From Alphaproteobacteria bacterium (GTDB lineage Bacteria; Pseudomonadota; Alphaproteobacteria; UBA9655), in the NCBI GenBank assembly GCA_019752515.1, contig JAIEMB010000011.1, positions 62,001 to 126,000 of the forward strand: DNA of 64,000 bases, written 5' to 3'. Every line of letters starts with the position of its first letter. The stretch's first letter is position 1. Of the stretch, positions 25,750 through 35,104 are shown in pieces. Below the pieces are notes generated by a model that was given only the letters and a program-made list of their open reading frames with translations, had not been told where the DNA came from and did no database searches. The position numbers were made by a program, and so were the translations under genes.

Positions 25750-27528
25750 TTATCCCACCTTTTTGAGTTGTGCTGAGACAAAAGCCCCATCTTCCACCAA
25801 TAAGCTGATTTTAGGCATTCCACCCCATTTATCAAGTTTAGGAGAGGCTAAAAGATCAAGAGGACGGTGGCTTCGATCCATAAGGATGCTCCCCAAAGCT
25901 GTATCTTTTAAGCGAAATCCAATCCCATCAACCACAATTCCATCTCCTTGTGAAAATCGGCAACGGATGTGTTGATCTTTGATAAGTTGGTAACTTTCAA
26001 CCATAACATTGGAAAAAATAAATTTCGGAGAGGGATTTCCTGTACCAAAGGGGGCTAAATTTTCAATCTTTTCCATGAGAGTGGGTGTTAAGGAGCGCAA
26101 ATCCAAGTATCCATCACATTTAAGAGAGGGGCGTAGATCTATCTCATTTCCGAGCCGGGTTAGTTCACTTTCAAGAAAATGTTTTAAAAGAGGAAGATGG
26201 TCTTTGGTAAGAGAAAATCCCGCAGCCATGGCATGTCCGCCTCCGCCAAGTATAAAGCCTAAGTGGTGGGCTTTATGGATAAATCGACCAAAATCGAACC
26301 CGGGTATGGAACGGGCAGAAGCTTTTCCCACCCCACTTTCATTCCATGTGATGACGGCTGTCGGTTTGTGGTATTTTTCTTTGAGGCGTCCGGCCACAAT
26401 TCCGATAACACCTTCATGCCATCCGTCACGATCGACGATAATAGCGGATGCGGCTGGATCTACTTGTAAAAAAGCTTGTTCAAGAGCTTCTGCCTCGAGA
26501 TCGCGGCGCTCTTGATTGTAAATTTCCAATTTTTGAGCAATTTCAGAGGCTTCAGTGATGCTTTCAGTCGAAAGAAGGCGACTGCCTAGAAAGGATTCTC
26601 CGACACGCCCTCCCGCGTTGATGCGAGGCCCTAATACAAATCCTAAGTGATAGGGTGTGGGGGTCTCATCTAGCTTGCCCATGTCGGAAAGAGCCCTTAG
26701 GCCTACATTCTTTCGTTGAGCCATGACTTTGAGCCCTTGAGCCACAAACGTTCGGTTGAGGCCGGTTAAAGGCATCACATCGCAAACAGTCCCAAGGGCA
26801 ACTAAATCAAGAAGGGCCATGAGGTCTGACTCTTTTTGTTTTTTATAAAAACCAGCATCTCTTAAGCTTCGATTGAGGGCCACTACAAACAAAAAGGTGA
26901 TCCCCACGGCTGCAAGATGACCAAGATTTTGTGTAATATCTTCATCCTCATCAAGGCGGTTAGGATTGACGAGCGCATAGGCTCGCGGTAATTTGGCTTC
27001 TGGAGCATGGTGATCGAGGATAATAACATCAAGTTCCTGAGCAGCTTCTAAAACCTCAAAGGATGTGGTTCCGCAGTCGACTGTTATCATAACACGATAG
27101 TCTTGTTTGATGAATTTTTGAATACCAGGAGTATTAGGGCCATAGCCTTCTTTAATCCTGTCAGGAATATAAACAGCAAAAGGATGGTTGATGGATTTGA
27201 AAAAGCGAGAAAGAAGAGCACTTGAGGTTGCTCCATCAACATCATAATCCCCCCAGATGAGAGTTTTCTCATGAGATTGGATAGCCTTAAGTATCCGCGC
27301 TACGGCCTTATTCATATCCTTTAATAGAAGAGGATCGGGGAGATGATGGCGAAGGCTTGGTTCTAAAAAAAGAGGAATAGAGTGAACGTCATGACCACGC
27401 ATTGCGAGAAGCCGGGCAACTATTGGGGAAACCTCAAATTTTTGTATAAACGTTTGGATGTGATTTTCATCACAAGCTCTTAAAATCCAACGTTTTTCCG
27501 ATAAGGAATGGGAGCAAATTTCTTTCAT
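25750..27528 (-). CDS. recJ: Single-stranded-DNA exonuclease RecJ
   Basis: 5'-3' exonuclease of recombination and mismatch repair. It has 592 residues. DHH-family motifs are intact: motif I VDGATSSALLSRFF preceded by IWGDYD, motif III LDHHAPEA, and the C-terminal DHHA1 domain with GGGGHAMAAGFSL. The OB-fold end (GNPSPKFIFSNVMVESYQLI) is present. It stops 10 bases from the convergent B-box gene. Several open frames on the other strand are shadows. Confidence 0.97.
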   Translation of the reverse strand: MKEICSHSLSEKRWILRACDENHIQTFIQKFEVSPIVARLLAMRGHDVHSIPLFLEPSLRHHLPDPLLLKDMNKAVARILKAIQSHEKTLIWGDYDVDGATSSALLSRFFKSINHPFAVYIPDRIKEGYGPNTPGIQKFIKQDYRVMITVDCGTTSFEVLEAAQELDVIILDHHAPEAKLPRAYALVNPNRLDEDEDITQNLGHLAAVGITFLFVVALNRSLRDAGFYKKQKESDLMALLDLVALGTVCDVMPLTGLNRTFVAQGLKVMAQRKNVGLRALSDMGKLDETPTPYHLGFVLGPRINAGGRVGESFLGSRLLSTESITEASEIAQKLEIYNQERRDLEAEALEQAFLQVDPAASAIIVDRDGWHEGVIGIVAGRLKEKYHKPTAVITWNESGVGKASARSIPGFDFGRFIHKAHHLGFILGGGGHAMAAGFSLTKDHLPLLKHFLESELTRLGNEIDLRPSLKCDGYLDLRSLTPTLMEKIENLAPFGTGNPSPKFIFSNVMVESYQLIKDQHIRCRFSQGDGIVVDGIGFRLKDTALGSILMDRSHRPLDLLASPKLDKWGGMPKISLLVEDGAFVSAQLKKVG

Positions 27529-27747
27529 AGGGGGAGGGTAACGTTTTTCTTTAATAATTTCAAATACTGTACAAAATTCTTTTATAGAACTAAAGAAAAC
27601 AGCAACTTCTGAGAATGCTAATCTTAAAGCCTGGGCAGCTTAAGAACTTGAGTCTTTTAAGGATTTTGAAGTCAAAAATGACAGACCTAGATAAATTCTA
27701 CAAAAAGATGTGTGAGATGCAAAACAAAAAAAATTTAGCCTCTTATT

Positions 27748-28038
27748 TTAAGAGAGGTCAATAAGAGTAGAAAGCTTTTCAATAACTTCAGTGACTACCC
27801 TTAATGTTACTTCGAATGGATATCCTTTTTCGTAACTCGTTATTGGACACAATAAAGCTAACCCTACTTTCCTATTATAGCTAAGAGGAGAAATAACTAA
27901 AGCAGGTCTCGTCTTTTTTATCTCTGCACCTCGCCTAGGGTCAGGATCTATCCAAACAATATCTCCTCTCTCAGGAATATACAGCTCCTCTTTACCAAGC
28001 TTCTTTGCCACGTAAGGGCACCACTTGTACTTCTTCAT
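27748..28038 (-). pseudogene. mazF: MazF-type toxin with an internal deletion
   Basis: Remnant of a MazF/PemK mRNA endonuclease. The front part is clean: IPERGDIVWIDPDPRRGAEI, RPALVISPLSYNRKVGLALLCPITSYEKGYPFEV. It then jumps to VTEVIEKLSTLIDLS, which is the last helix of the family. About 25-30 residues that normally lie between, including the DQVKSLDWRAR-type segment, are missing, so the protein has 96 instead of some 110-120 residues and probably is not a working toxin. The true start may be a GTG at 28011 rather than the ATG at 28038; both overlap mazE. Confidence 0.75.
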
Positions 28039-28227
28039 GTGTATTTTGTGGTGTTATCCGTTCAAGCATAGATTCAAGAGAATATCCTTTTCTAATAATA
28101 ATCTGATGGCCTTGAACAGAGACTTCTACAGGGGTTCCTGCGTGAAGACCAATTTTATCAGCTACAACGCGAGGAATTCTCACTCCTAGGCTATTCCCCA
28201 TTTCGTTACATTTGCATACATGTTCAT
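27992..28227 (-). pseudogene. mazE: MazE-type antitoxin broken by a frameshift
   Basis: AGGAGA with correct spacing leads into ATG codons at 28227 and 28221, but that frame reads MYANVTKWG and then hits TAG at 28186. One additional G in the four-G run (28196-28199 on the plus strand as C) would restore VTKWGNSLGVRIPRVVADKIG, the classical MazE/AbrB opening. The rest of the frame is intact to residue KEAW and overlaps mazF. The uninterrupted frame has only a TTG far upstream, reading YIHRRYEHVCKC, which does not look like MazE. So the gene is broken, read with an error, or expressed by slippage. Confidence 0.75.
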
Positions 28228-28568
28228 ATCTCCTATGTATATACAAATATACTTAATTTTAAAAATAAAGGGAGTCATAATCACAACAAGCTATTTCCCA
28301 AGCTGGGATCATAACAGGATCTGATTCCTTTCCTGACGTTTTTAAGTCCTTTTTTCCCCAGAACATAGAAACGCGTTGAAATTGGCTAAGTGTGAGGCAA
28401 CGAGCCGGCCAGTACTATTTTTAAGAGATGGTTAGGGGATCTGCCGATAACTGTTTTTATTTCGATCCAAAAGCTTTTTGCTAAGATTATTTGCCCATCT
28501 CCATTCAGCCTCTTTTCAAAGACCTAAAAACTCATTAACTTAAAAAGAACGATAATAAGGAGTAGCAC
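28228..28568. other. Stretch between mazE and sodB with possible gene debris
   Basis: No complete gene. On the plus strand a short frame at about 28287-28377 reads like protein (AISQAGIITGSDSFPDVF, then FFPQNIETR) before a stop, and other frames take up afterwards, so this may be an eroded gene that I cannot identify. The sodB promoter must lie at the right end, before AATAAGGAGTAGCAC. Confidence 0.3.
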
Positions 28569-29168
28569 ATGGCTTTTAAACTTCCTCCTCTTCCCTATTC
28601 AGAAAACGCCCTTGAACCCCACATTTCTGCGCGTACCATGAGCTTTCATTATGGAAAGCACCATCAAGCTTATGTAACAAACTTAAATAATCTCATCGAA
28701 GGAACAGATCTTGAGACTCGCTCCTTAGAAGACATTATCCGTTCAACCGTGAGTGACACGACTAAAGTGGGCATTTTTAATAATGCAGCTCAGGTGTGGA
28801 ACCACACGTTTTATTGGCATTCCATGGCCCCTAACGGAGGAGGAGAGCCTCAGGGAAGTTTACGTGAAAAAATTAATAAAGATTTTGGAAGCTTTGAGGA
28901 ATTTGCAAAACTCTTTAAGCAGGCGGGTGTTGGCCAATTCGGGAGTGGTTGGGCATGGCTTGTTTTAGCCAAAGACGGTCACTTAAAAGTCACAAAAACT
29001 GCAAATGCAGATTTACCTCTCATTCATGGCGAGCATGCTCTTTTGACATGCGATATATGGGAACATGCTTATTACCTTGATTATCAAAATCGGCGTCCAG
29101 ATTATGTGGATGTTTTTCTTAAAAATCTTGCCAATTGGGACTTTGCTCAAAAAAACTTCGAAGAATAA
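28569..29168 (+). CDS. sodB: Superoxide dismutase (Fe/Mn)
   Basis: Converts superoxide to oxygen and peroxide in the cytoplasm. It has 199 residues without signal peptide. The metal ligands are the His in LEPHISARTMSFHYGKHH, the His in NHTFYWHSM, and the Asp and His in the signature DIWEHAYYLDYQNRR. The pattern FNNAAQVWNHTFYWHSM and FGSGWAWLV points to the iron form or a cambialistic enzyme. TAAGGAGTAGCAC precedes the ATG. Confidence 0.96.
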   Translation: MAFKLPPLPYSENALEPHISARTMSFHYGKHHQAYVTNLNNLIEGTDLETRSLEDIIRSTVSDTTKVGIFNNAAQVWNHTFYWHSMAPNGGGEPQGSLREKINKDFGSFEEFAKLFKQAGVGQFGSGWAWLVLAKDGHLKVTKTANADLPLIHGEHALLTCDIWEHAYYLDYQNRRPDYVDVFLKNLANWDFAQKNFEE

Positions 29169-29234
29169 AATTTCTTAACATTTATATTGTATTTGTAAAA
29201 TATTCATTAATCAATGTAATTAGAGGCGATCAAA

Positions 29235-29552
29235 ATGCTTAAAATAGATAGAAAAATTTTATTAGTGACACTTTCTTTTATTTTTTTCTCCATTCCTTCC
29301 TATGGAATAACTAGAGATGAAGAACGGGATAGCTTTGGTCGAACTGCGGCTCATCAGTATTATAAAGTACCTGTTTCAAATCAGGATGCAGAATGGGCTT
29401 TAGTACATAGGATCGAGAAAATGGAATATGAATATGCTACGGGCCTTCGTTTTTATGATCTTTCAAGAAGCGAAAGAGAAGCGTTTGTAGAATTATCAGA
29501 TGATCAAAAACGAGAGTTTTATGCAACAAAGCGACAAGAAGCAAAAAGATAA
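29235..29552 (+). CDS. Small secreted protein of unknown function
   Basis: I do not recognise this 105-residue protein. It begins with a signal peptide (ILLVTLSFIFFSIPSYG) and the mature part is charged and helical, with YYKVPVSNQDAEWALVHRIEK and a lysine/arginine-rich end. Gene start is supported by GAGGCGATCAAA before the ATG. It lies 66 bases after sodB and faces metK. Composition is normal for coding sequence, but no motif gives a function. Confidence 0.6.
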   Translation: MLKIDRKILLVTLSFIFFSIPSYGITRDEERDSFGRTAAHQYYKVPVSNQDAEWALVHRIEKMEYEYATGLRFYDLSRSEREAFVELSDDQKREFYATKRQEAKR

Positions 29553-29632
29553 AAAGAGAAACCGAAAAAGCAAAGCCTTCATTATGCTTAGAAATTACTT
29601 AAGCTTAGAAGTTAATTAGGGCGTAAAAGAGG

Positions 29633-30790
29633 TCATAAAAAGGCCCCTTTTAATGCCTCACTCAAATCCGTTTTTTCCCAAGAAAAGCCTCCATCCGCTT
29701 CAACTTTTCGACCGAAGTGACCATAAGCAGCTGTACGGGTATAGATAGGTCGGTTAAGGGCGAGTTTCTCTTGAATCCCTCGAGGGGTTAAATCTAACAT
29801 ATCTCTTAACACATGGGCTAGGCGATCATCTGCAACCAGTCCTGTTCCATGGGTGTTGATGTAAAAAGAGGTAGGGTCTGTCTTTCCAATCGCATAATAG
29901 GAAAGCTGCAACGTGCACCGTTTAGAAAGGCCTGCAGCTACAACATTTTTTGCTATATAACGAGCCATGTAGGCACCAGACCTGTCAATTTTCGTGGGAT
30001 CTTTCCCTGAAAAAGCGCCCCCTCCATGGGGAGCCATGCCTCCATATGTATCAACAATGATTTTGCGGCCCGTAAGTCCTGTATTTCTTTCAGGTCCTCC
30101 AATGACAAATCTCCCCGTTGGATTTACAAAAAAAGAAGTATGCTCATTTAACAAACCTTCAGGGATAAGCTTTTCAACATAGGGCCAGATCAGTGCTTTT
30201 ACATCTTCCTCATTCACATCTTCCCTATGTTGCACTGAAATTACGATGGTCGTGACGCTCACAGGTTGATTGTCCCTGTATTTCACAGAAAACTGGCATT
30301 TTCCATCAGGACGAAGTTGAGGGAGAAGGCCCTTCTTTCGATCCTCTGCTAGATGACGCATGAGCGTTTGAGCCAAATAAAGAGGTGTAGGCATAAGAGC
30401 TTCATTTTCAAGGCATGCATAGCCAAACATGACGCCTTGGGCACTGGCCACGCGATCTTCTTCTCCTTTCTCGCTGTCCTCGAGGGGTTGAGTTTTGAGA
30501 TCGGTCTCAATGGCTACTGTGCGCCAGTCAAAAGTGGGGCTATCATAACCGATATTTCGGATGCGCTCTCGCACAATTTCATCTATATGTTTGCGTGTAA
30601 GAGTAGAGGGACCCTTTGCCTTTCCAAACACAATGATACGGTTAGGCATCACAACAGTTTCAATGGCTGTGCGGGATGTTGGGTCCTCTCTTAAATAGGC
30701 ATCCAAAATGGCGTCTGAAATTTGATCACATATCTTATCAGGATGACCTTCTGAGACAGAATCACTGGTAAATATAAAATCACTGATCAT
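29633..30790 (-). CDS. metK: S-adenosylmethionine synthetase
   Basis: Makes S-adenosylmethionine from ATP and methionine. It has 385 residues. The N-terminal SVSEGHPDKICDQISDAILD, the signature GVMFGYACLE (GxMFGYA type), the hexapeptide region GGGAFSGKDPTKIDRSGAYMARY and the C-terminal YGHFGR are intact. It overlaps the lnt 3' end by 11 bases and ends the phoH-ybeY-corC-lnt-metK operon, a known alphaproteobacterial order. No SAM riboswitch is visible before it, as expected for an operon-internal gene. Confidence 0.97.
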   Translation of the reverse strand: MISDFIFTSDSVSEGHPDKICDQISDAILDAYLREDPTSRTAIETVVMPNRIIVFGKAKGPSTLTRKHIDEIVRERIRNIGYDSPTFDWRTVAIETDLKTQPLEDSEKGEEDRVASAQGVMFGYACLENEALMPTPLYLAQTLMRHLAEDRKKGLLPQLRPDGKCQFSVKYRDNQPVSVTTIVISVQHREDVNEEDVKALIWPYVEKLIPEGLLNEHTSFFVNPTGRFVIGGPERNTGLTGRKIIVDTYGGMAPHGGGAFSGKDPTKIDRSGAYMARYIAKNVVAAGLSKRCTLQLSYYAIGKTDPTSFYINTHGTGLVADDRLAHVLRDMLDLTPRGIQEKLALNRPIYTRTAAYGHFGRKVEADGGFSWEKTDLSEALKGAFL

Positions 30791-32354
30791 TTCTTTTTCT
30801 CAATGAAAAAAGCCAGGCAAGAGCTAAAATTCCAAGAATGAAAGTGAGTGTGATCAAATCTCCCCATCGGCCATAGAAGGGAATAAGACGTGTGGGTGCG
30901 GGAAGGAAAACATCTAAAATACCTTTCTGATCAAGGCCTATAATTCCAATTATACGACCATAACTATCAAATACGGCTGAGATTCCTGAGTTAGCCACAC
31001 GGACAAGGGGTAAGCCCTCTTCAACAGCCCTAAACCGGGCAATTTCGAAATGTTGGTAAGGGCCTGAGGAATTTCCATACCACGCATCGTTTGTAAGATT
31101 AATCATCCATCCTGGACGTATCTGTTTGGAATTAACAACGGCTCCTGGAAAGATGACTTCATAGCAGACAAGACCGCTAAAAGGAGGAAAATCGTTTGGG
31201 AGAGAAACGGACGTAGGCCCAGATCCAGGCGTAAAATCTAGAGTTCCAGCTGTGATTTTTTTAATCGTTCCTTTTCCAAAAAAACTGTCAAGCACGCTTC
31301 TAAAGGGAAGATATTCACCAAAAGGGACCAGATGAGATTTATCATAGTGGGCGACAATGTTTCCTTCATCATTTATAACCAAAAGACTATTCCAAATCTG
31401 GAAAGGAATCACGCCGTTTGCGCTTCTGCGAGGAGCTCCTGTGAATAAAAGAGCGCCTTGAGGGAGAGTTTTAGCCATCGTAAAGCGATGGATCGCATCA
31501 TATTCTAAGAAGTATGACACCGCAGATTCCGGCCAAATGATGGCTTTCAGAGGGTAAATTGAAGGTTTTTCAGACATTTCAAGGAGTTTCTGAAAATGGG
31601 CTTCTTTTTGCTGGGGGTCCCATTTTAAAGTTTGAGGAATATTGGGTTGGACAAGTCGTATGGCCATGGGTTGAGAGGGGAGAACATCCGGATGGTCAAG
31701 GCGGACTTTCCCCCAAACCCAAATAAGGGTTGCAATGAGGTAAATGGTAAAAGAAATATTTCTTTCAAATACTCCTTTTCCAACAAAGTAGCTTAGAGAA
31801 ATGGCCATCAGGAGCGTTAGAAGACTTAGTCCATAGACACCTGAAAAGGAAACGGCTTGCATCATCTCTGGGCTAAAGGCCCACGCATATCCGGCAAGAT
31901 TCCAAGGAAATCCTGTGAAAAGGTGGCCTCTGAGCCATTCTACGCCCACCCAAATGGCAGCAAAGGCAAACCCTCGACTCAGTCCACCAAAAGGCCAAAT
32001 CTTTGTGAGAGCAAAGGATAAGCCAGTAAAAATGCCTAGAATGGCGGGTATTCCAAGAAGGGCAAAGGGAATAAGCCACCAAAAAGCTTCTAAATCCACA
32101 GTTAAGGCATTAGCAATCCAATAAAGGCCAACTGTAAAATGACCAAGTCCGAACCACCAACCTAACCAGAAAATTCTAAAGAAAGATGAGTCATGCTCTA
32201 TTTCTTGCTCGAGCAAAAACCAAATTCCACTTAAGGCTAAAAGAAGGGCAGGGAGCACAAAAGTAGGAGCAAAGGCAAGAGCCCCTATTCCACCTAGGAG
32301 GAAGGCAATTCCTCTTTGTGGCCATGGTTTAAGAAGTATGTGAGGGAAGTCCAT
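30780..32354 (-). CDS. lnt: Apolipoprotein N-acyltransferase
   Basis: Inner-membrane enzyme that adds the third acyl chain to lipoproteins. It has 524 residues: an N-terminal block of six or so membrane helices (about residues 10-215), then a periplasmic carbon-nitrogen-hydrolase domain with the catalytic Glu in IWPESAVSYF, Lys in DKSHLVPFGEYLPFR and Cys in GLVCYEVIFPG, and a final membrane helix (LTFILGILALAWLFSL). All three catalytic residues are kept. It fits with LptE and the DUF3576 lipoprotein in this window as possible substrates. Confidence 0.96.
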   Translation of the reverse strand: MDFPHILLKPWPQRGIAFLLGGIGALAFAPTFVLPALLLALSGIWFLLEQEIEHDSSFFRIFWLGWWFGLGHFTVGLYWIANALTVDLEAFWWLIPFALLGIPAILGIFTGLSFALTKIWPFGGLSRGFAFAAIWVGVEWLRGHLFTGFPWNLAGYAWAFSPEMMQAVSFSGVYGLSLLTLLMAISLSYFVGKGVFERNISFTIYLIATLIWVWGKVRLDHPDVLPSQPMAIRLVQPNIPQTLKWDPQQKEAHFQKLLEMSEKPSIYPLKAIIWPESAVSYFLEYDAIHRFTMAKTLPQGALLFTGAPRRSANGVIPFQIWNSLLVINDEGNIVAHYDKSHLVPFGEYLPFRSVLDSFFGKGTIKKITAGTLDFTPGSGPTSVSLPNDFPPFSGLVCYEVIFPGAVVNSKQIRPGWMINLTNDAWYGNSSGPYQHFEIARFRAVEEGLPLVRVANSGISAVFDSYGRIIGIIGLDQKGILDVFLPAPTRLIPFYGRWGDLITLTFILGILALAWLFSLRKRNDQ

Positions 32355-33165
32355 GGATGCCTACACGCTTAATTCGTCTTGAATCAGCTTCAATAATTTC
32401 AAACTCAATGCCAGAAGAATGAGAAATAAGCTCTCCTCGTTGAGGCACTCGATCTGTGAGATGGAGGACGAGACCTCCTATGGTGTCTATATCTTCGGCT
32501 TCTTCTTCCTTCGTTCGAATAGATCCAATTTTATCTTCTAGGCTCTCAATGTCCATTCTTCCATCGACAATCACGACGCCATCTGGCCTTCGGAAAAAGT
32601 GAAGAGGGGTCGTCATTTGAGCAACATCTTGAATATCGCCGACAATTTCCTCAACCAAATCGCCCATGGTTACAAGCCCATCTACACCGCCATACTCATC
32701 AACGACAAGGGCAAGTTTTTCTCCCGTAGATCTCATTTTAAGAAGGAGATCCAAAACACGCATGGACGGTGAAATAAAATCAATTTTATGCAGATGATCC
32801 TGTAACTTAAATGTCTTAGGATGAACATCGAGAAGGTCCCTCAAATGAATGTAACCCAAAATGTCATCAAGGGTTTGGCGGTAAACAGGAAGGCGCATGA
32901 CTTGGCTTGTTTTAAAAGTATTTTTGACTTCATCGAGGGAGCTTTCATAGGGAACACCAATTATTTCGGCGCGCGCTATCATAACGTCTATTGCTGTCAG
33001 ATCACGCAAATTAAGAATATTTGTAAGCATTTCTCGCTCATCCGGAGCAAGAGACGTATCTGCGACTTCTTCTTCCTCAATAAGCTCTTCTAAGGTTTCT
33101 CTTAAAGAGCCCTCTCCTTCTTTCTTTTTAAAGAAAGTTCGAATGAAATTTAGCCACCCTTTCAT
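32329..33165 (-). CDS. corC: CorC/HlyC-type CBS-domain protein
   Basis: Soluble CBS-pair protein of the CorC/HlyC group, linked to magnesium or cobalt efflux and often called hemolysin-like. It has 278 residues: a helical lead (REMLTNILNLRDLTAIDVMIARAEI), two CBS domains (about residues 65-185; LALVVDEYGGVDGLVTMGDLVEEIVGDI) and the C-terminal CorC_HlyC transporter-associated domain (VIVDGRMDIESLEDKIG). It lies between ybeY and lnt as in most proteobacteria. The biochemical role is uncertain. Confidence 0.92.
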   Translation of the reverse strand: MKGWLNFIRTFFKKKEGEGSLRETLEELIEEEEVADTSLAPDEREMLTNILNLRDLTAIDVMIARAEIIGVPYESSLDEVKNTFKTSQVMRLPVYRQTLDDILGYIHLRDLLDVHPKTFKLQDHLHKIDFISPSMRVLDLLLKMRSTGEKLALVVDEYGGVDGLVTMGDLVEEIVGDIQDVAQMTTPLHFFRRPDGVVIVDGRMDIESLEDKIGSIRTKEEEAEDIDTIGGLVLHLTDRVPQRGELISHSSGIEFEIIEADSRRIKRVGIHGLPSHTS

Positions 33166-33629
33166 AGATCCTCATAAGGGTTCGCAATATTTAAATCTTT
33201 TAAAATTTTAATTTCCATATTTTCCATAAGATAGGCTTCATCATCTCTTTCATGATCATACCCTAAAAGATGCAAAAAACCATGGATAATCAGATGAAGG
33301 GTATGGTCAAGAAGAGAAATCTCTTCCTTTTCTGCTTCCTTCTCAATAACTTCATAAGCAAGAATAATATCTCCAAGCTCACTTTCTTCTGCAGAGGGAA
33401 AAGAAAGAACGTTTGTCGCCTTGTCTTTATGGCGAAAGCTTTTATTTAAGTTTTGCACTTCGTGAGCGTTAGCTAGAACAACACTTAACTCAACGTTGGA
33501 TAAATCTTTTTCCAAAAGGTGTGTTGCTTTTTCTAGAGCTTGAGTCACCTCCTTATTCCAAGAGGGAAGATACGTTGTCCAGCGTTGATCCAGAAAAATG
33601 AAATTAATGACCGGTGTTTTTGTTTTCAT
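33162..33629 (-). CDS. ybeY: Endoribonuclease YbeY
   Basis: Metal-dependent RNase for 16S rRNA 3' maturation and ribosome quality control. It has 155 residues with the zinc motif HGFLHLLGYDH, which gives the three histidines of H-x3-H-x5-H. The preceding DIILAYEVIEKEA segment is also conserved. The start overlaps phoH and the stop overlaps corC, so translation is coupled. Confidence 0.95.
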   Translation of the reverse strand: MKTKTPVINFIFLDQRWTTYLPSWNKEVTQALEKATHLLEKDLSNVELSVVLANAHEVQNLNKSFRHKDKATNVLSFPSAEESELGDIILAYEVIEKEAEKEEISLLDHTLHLIIHGFLHLLGYDHERDDEAYLMENMEIKILKDLNIANPYEDL

Positions 33630-34557
33630 AGGCCCTTACAATTCTTGAAACGAGAGGATGGCGAACCACATCCCGTTCGGTAAAATGAATGGTGCTTATT
33701 CCTCTTATGCCTTGAAGCGTGTTCAGAGCATCTTGTAAGCCGGACGGGGTGCCTTTGGGCAAATCAATTTGACTCAAATCTCCTGTTATAATCATACGGG
33801 AATTGCTTCCTAAACGAGTTAGAAACATTTTCATCTGAACTTCTGTTGTATTTTGAGCTTCATCTAAGATAATGACGGAGTCAGAGAGGGTTCGTCCTCG
33901 CATGAAGGCTAAAGGAGCAACTTCAATTTCTCCAAGGGCTATCTTTTTAGTCACATGTTCAAGAGGGAGCATATCATGGAGTGCATCATAGAGAGGACGT
34001 AGATAAGGATCTATTTTTTCTCTAATGTCTCCAGGTAAAAATCCTAGCCGCTCTCCAGCTTCTACGGCAGGGCGTGAAAGAATCAGGCGATCCATCTGGC
34101 CTGTCATCATCATTTCGACTCCAAAAGCAACGGCAAGGTAAGTTTTTCCTGTTCCTGCAGGGCCTTCTGCAAGAACCAATTCATTATCTTTGAGAGCTTT
34201 AATGTAGGCGGCTTGTTGTTGTGATCGTGCTGCAATGACGCGTCGTCTGGTTGTAAGAAAAACTTCATCATGGGGCTCTTTATCGCTTGCACTTCGTAAA
34301 GCTGATATGACATCAGTTGGATCTATTTGTTTGCCTTCTTCAAGACGTTCATATAGAGCCCCTAAGGTTCGACCCACAATGCGTGTGTTTTCTTCTTCCC
34401 CTTGAATCACAACTTGATTTCCTCGTGTTGTAATTAAGACAGGCAGTTCTTTTTCAAGAAGCTTGAGGTGACTTTCATTGCTTCCAAAAAGTTCAATTAA
34501 AAGAGAATTGTCTTCAAACTCTAAATAAGTTGTGGATTGTGTTGTCTTTGATCCCAT
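33604..34557 (-). CDS. phoH: PhoH-family ATPase
   Basis: P-loop ATPase of the PhoH/YbeZ type that partners YbeY in rRNA work. It has 317 residues. Walker A is AEGPAGTGKTYLAVA and Walker B is VIILDEAQNTT, and the family motif LSRPAVEAGERLGFLPGD lies between. A short N-terminal KH-like region (residues 20-80) precedes the ATPase. It is the first gene of the operon; miaB, often placed before it, is absent here, and accessory debris lies upstream. Confidence 0.96.
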   Translation of the reverse strand: MGSKTTQSTTYLEFEDNSLLIELFGSNESHLKLLEKELPVLITTRGNQVVIQGEEENTRIVGRTLGALYERLEEGKQIDPTDVISALRSASDKEPHDEVFLTTRRRVIAARSQQQAAYIKALKDNELVLAEGPAGTGKTYLAVAFGVEMMMTGQMDRLILSRPAVEAGERLGFLPGDIREKIDPYLRPLYDALHDMLPLEHVTKKIALGEIEVAPLAFMRGRTLSDSVIILDEAQNTTEVQMKMFLTRLGSNSRMIITGDLSQIDLPKGTPSGLQDALNTLQGIRGISTIHFTERDVVRHPLVSRIVRAYENKNTGH

Positions 34558-34622
34558 TAGTTTTCTTTAGGTTGATGCCATAACTGAGATTTTTCAGAGT
34601 TATTATAATATTCGTATTTCCT

Positions 34623-34820
34623 TATGTTTTAAAGAGCTTTTTCAGGAAAAATAATGGAATTTCTGGGCGTTTGGGCATTACTCATGTTCCAGCGTTTATT
34701 GCTCTCCATCCGAGGTCAGGTAAATTTATTCCACTGGCTTATGGAATGGTTTCAGAGAACGGGATTAAGGAAAGAATTGAGCTCTTAGTGCGCATTCAAG
34801 CTGGAGATTTCAAAAAATGA
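34623..34820 (+). pseudogene. Remnant of a TraF-like conjugal transfer protein
   Basis: An open stretch without a start reads GISGRLGITHVPAFIALHP, then SGKFIPLAYGMVSENGIKERI, ending at TGA 34818-34820. This resembles the thioredoxin-like C-terminus of type F conjugation protein TraF, in which a LGV..TPALFLV.P strand is followed by IP(L/I)A(Y/F)G.VS.DE...RI. The N-terminal two thirds are missing. The 3' end overlaps the relE stop region on the other strand. The call is from memory of the family pattern and needs a profile search. Confidence 0.5.
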
Positions 34821-35104
34821 ACATTTTTATAAACTTTGCTGCGATGGTCTATCTTTATGACGATTATAATCAACTTGTGGTCAATAATTTCGCAAACCAA
34901 CCGGTAATCACCAATCCTATATCTCCAAAACTCCTTCAGATTTCCGGTAAGAGCTTTACCCAACACTCGTGGATCTTCACTCGTGAGAAGGTTCTTATCA
35001 ATAAAATTTCTAATTCTGCGGTAGACTTCGGGATCGAGCTTTTTGAATTCTTTACGAGCCTTTTCGGTAAACTCCAAAGACCACTTAGTGGGAAGAGTGG
35101 TCAT
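34796..35104 (-). CDS. relE: RelE/ParE-family toxin
   Basis: mRNA-interferase-type toxin of a type II pair. It has 102 residues: WSLEFTEKARKEFKKLDPEVYRRIRNFIDK, then the strand block GNLKEFWRYRIGDYRLVCEI and IVIKIDHRSKVYK, the classical RelE order with its basic residues (Arg in WRYRIGDYR, HRSKVY). It looks complete. The gene overlaps the antitoxin by 20 bases. The N-terminal extension MTTLPTK is slightly longer than usual. Confidence 0.9.
   Translation of the reverse strand: MTTLPTKWSLEFTEKARKEFKKLDPEVYRRIRNFIDKNLLTSEDPRVLGKALTGNLKEFWRYRIGDYRLVCEIIDHKLIIIVIKIDHRSKVYKNVHFLKSPA

Noticed and set aside
26009-26515. 168-codon plus-strand frame inside recJ
   Set aside because: Antisense to the conserved DHH domains of recJ, with biased composition; no family resemblance.
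30780-30800. SAM riboswitch for metK
   Set aside because: metK begins inside lnt; there is no leader in which a riboswitch could lie.
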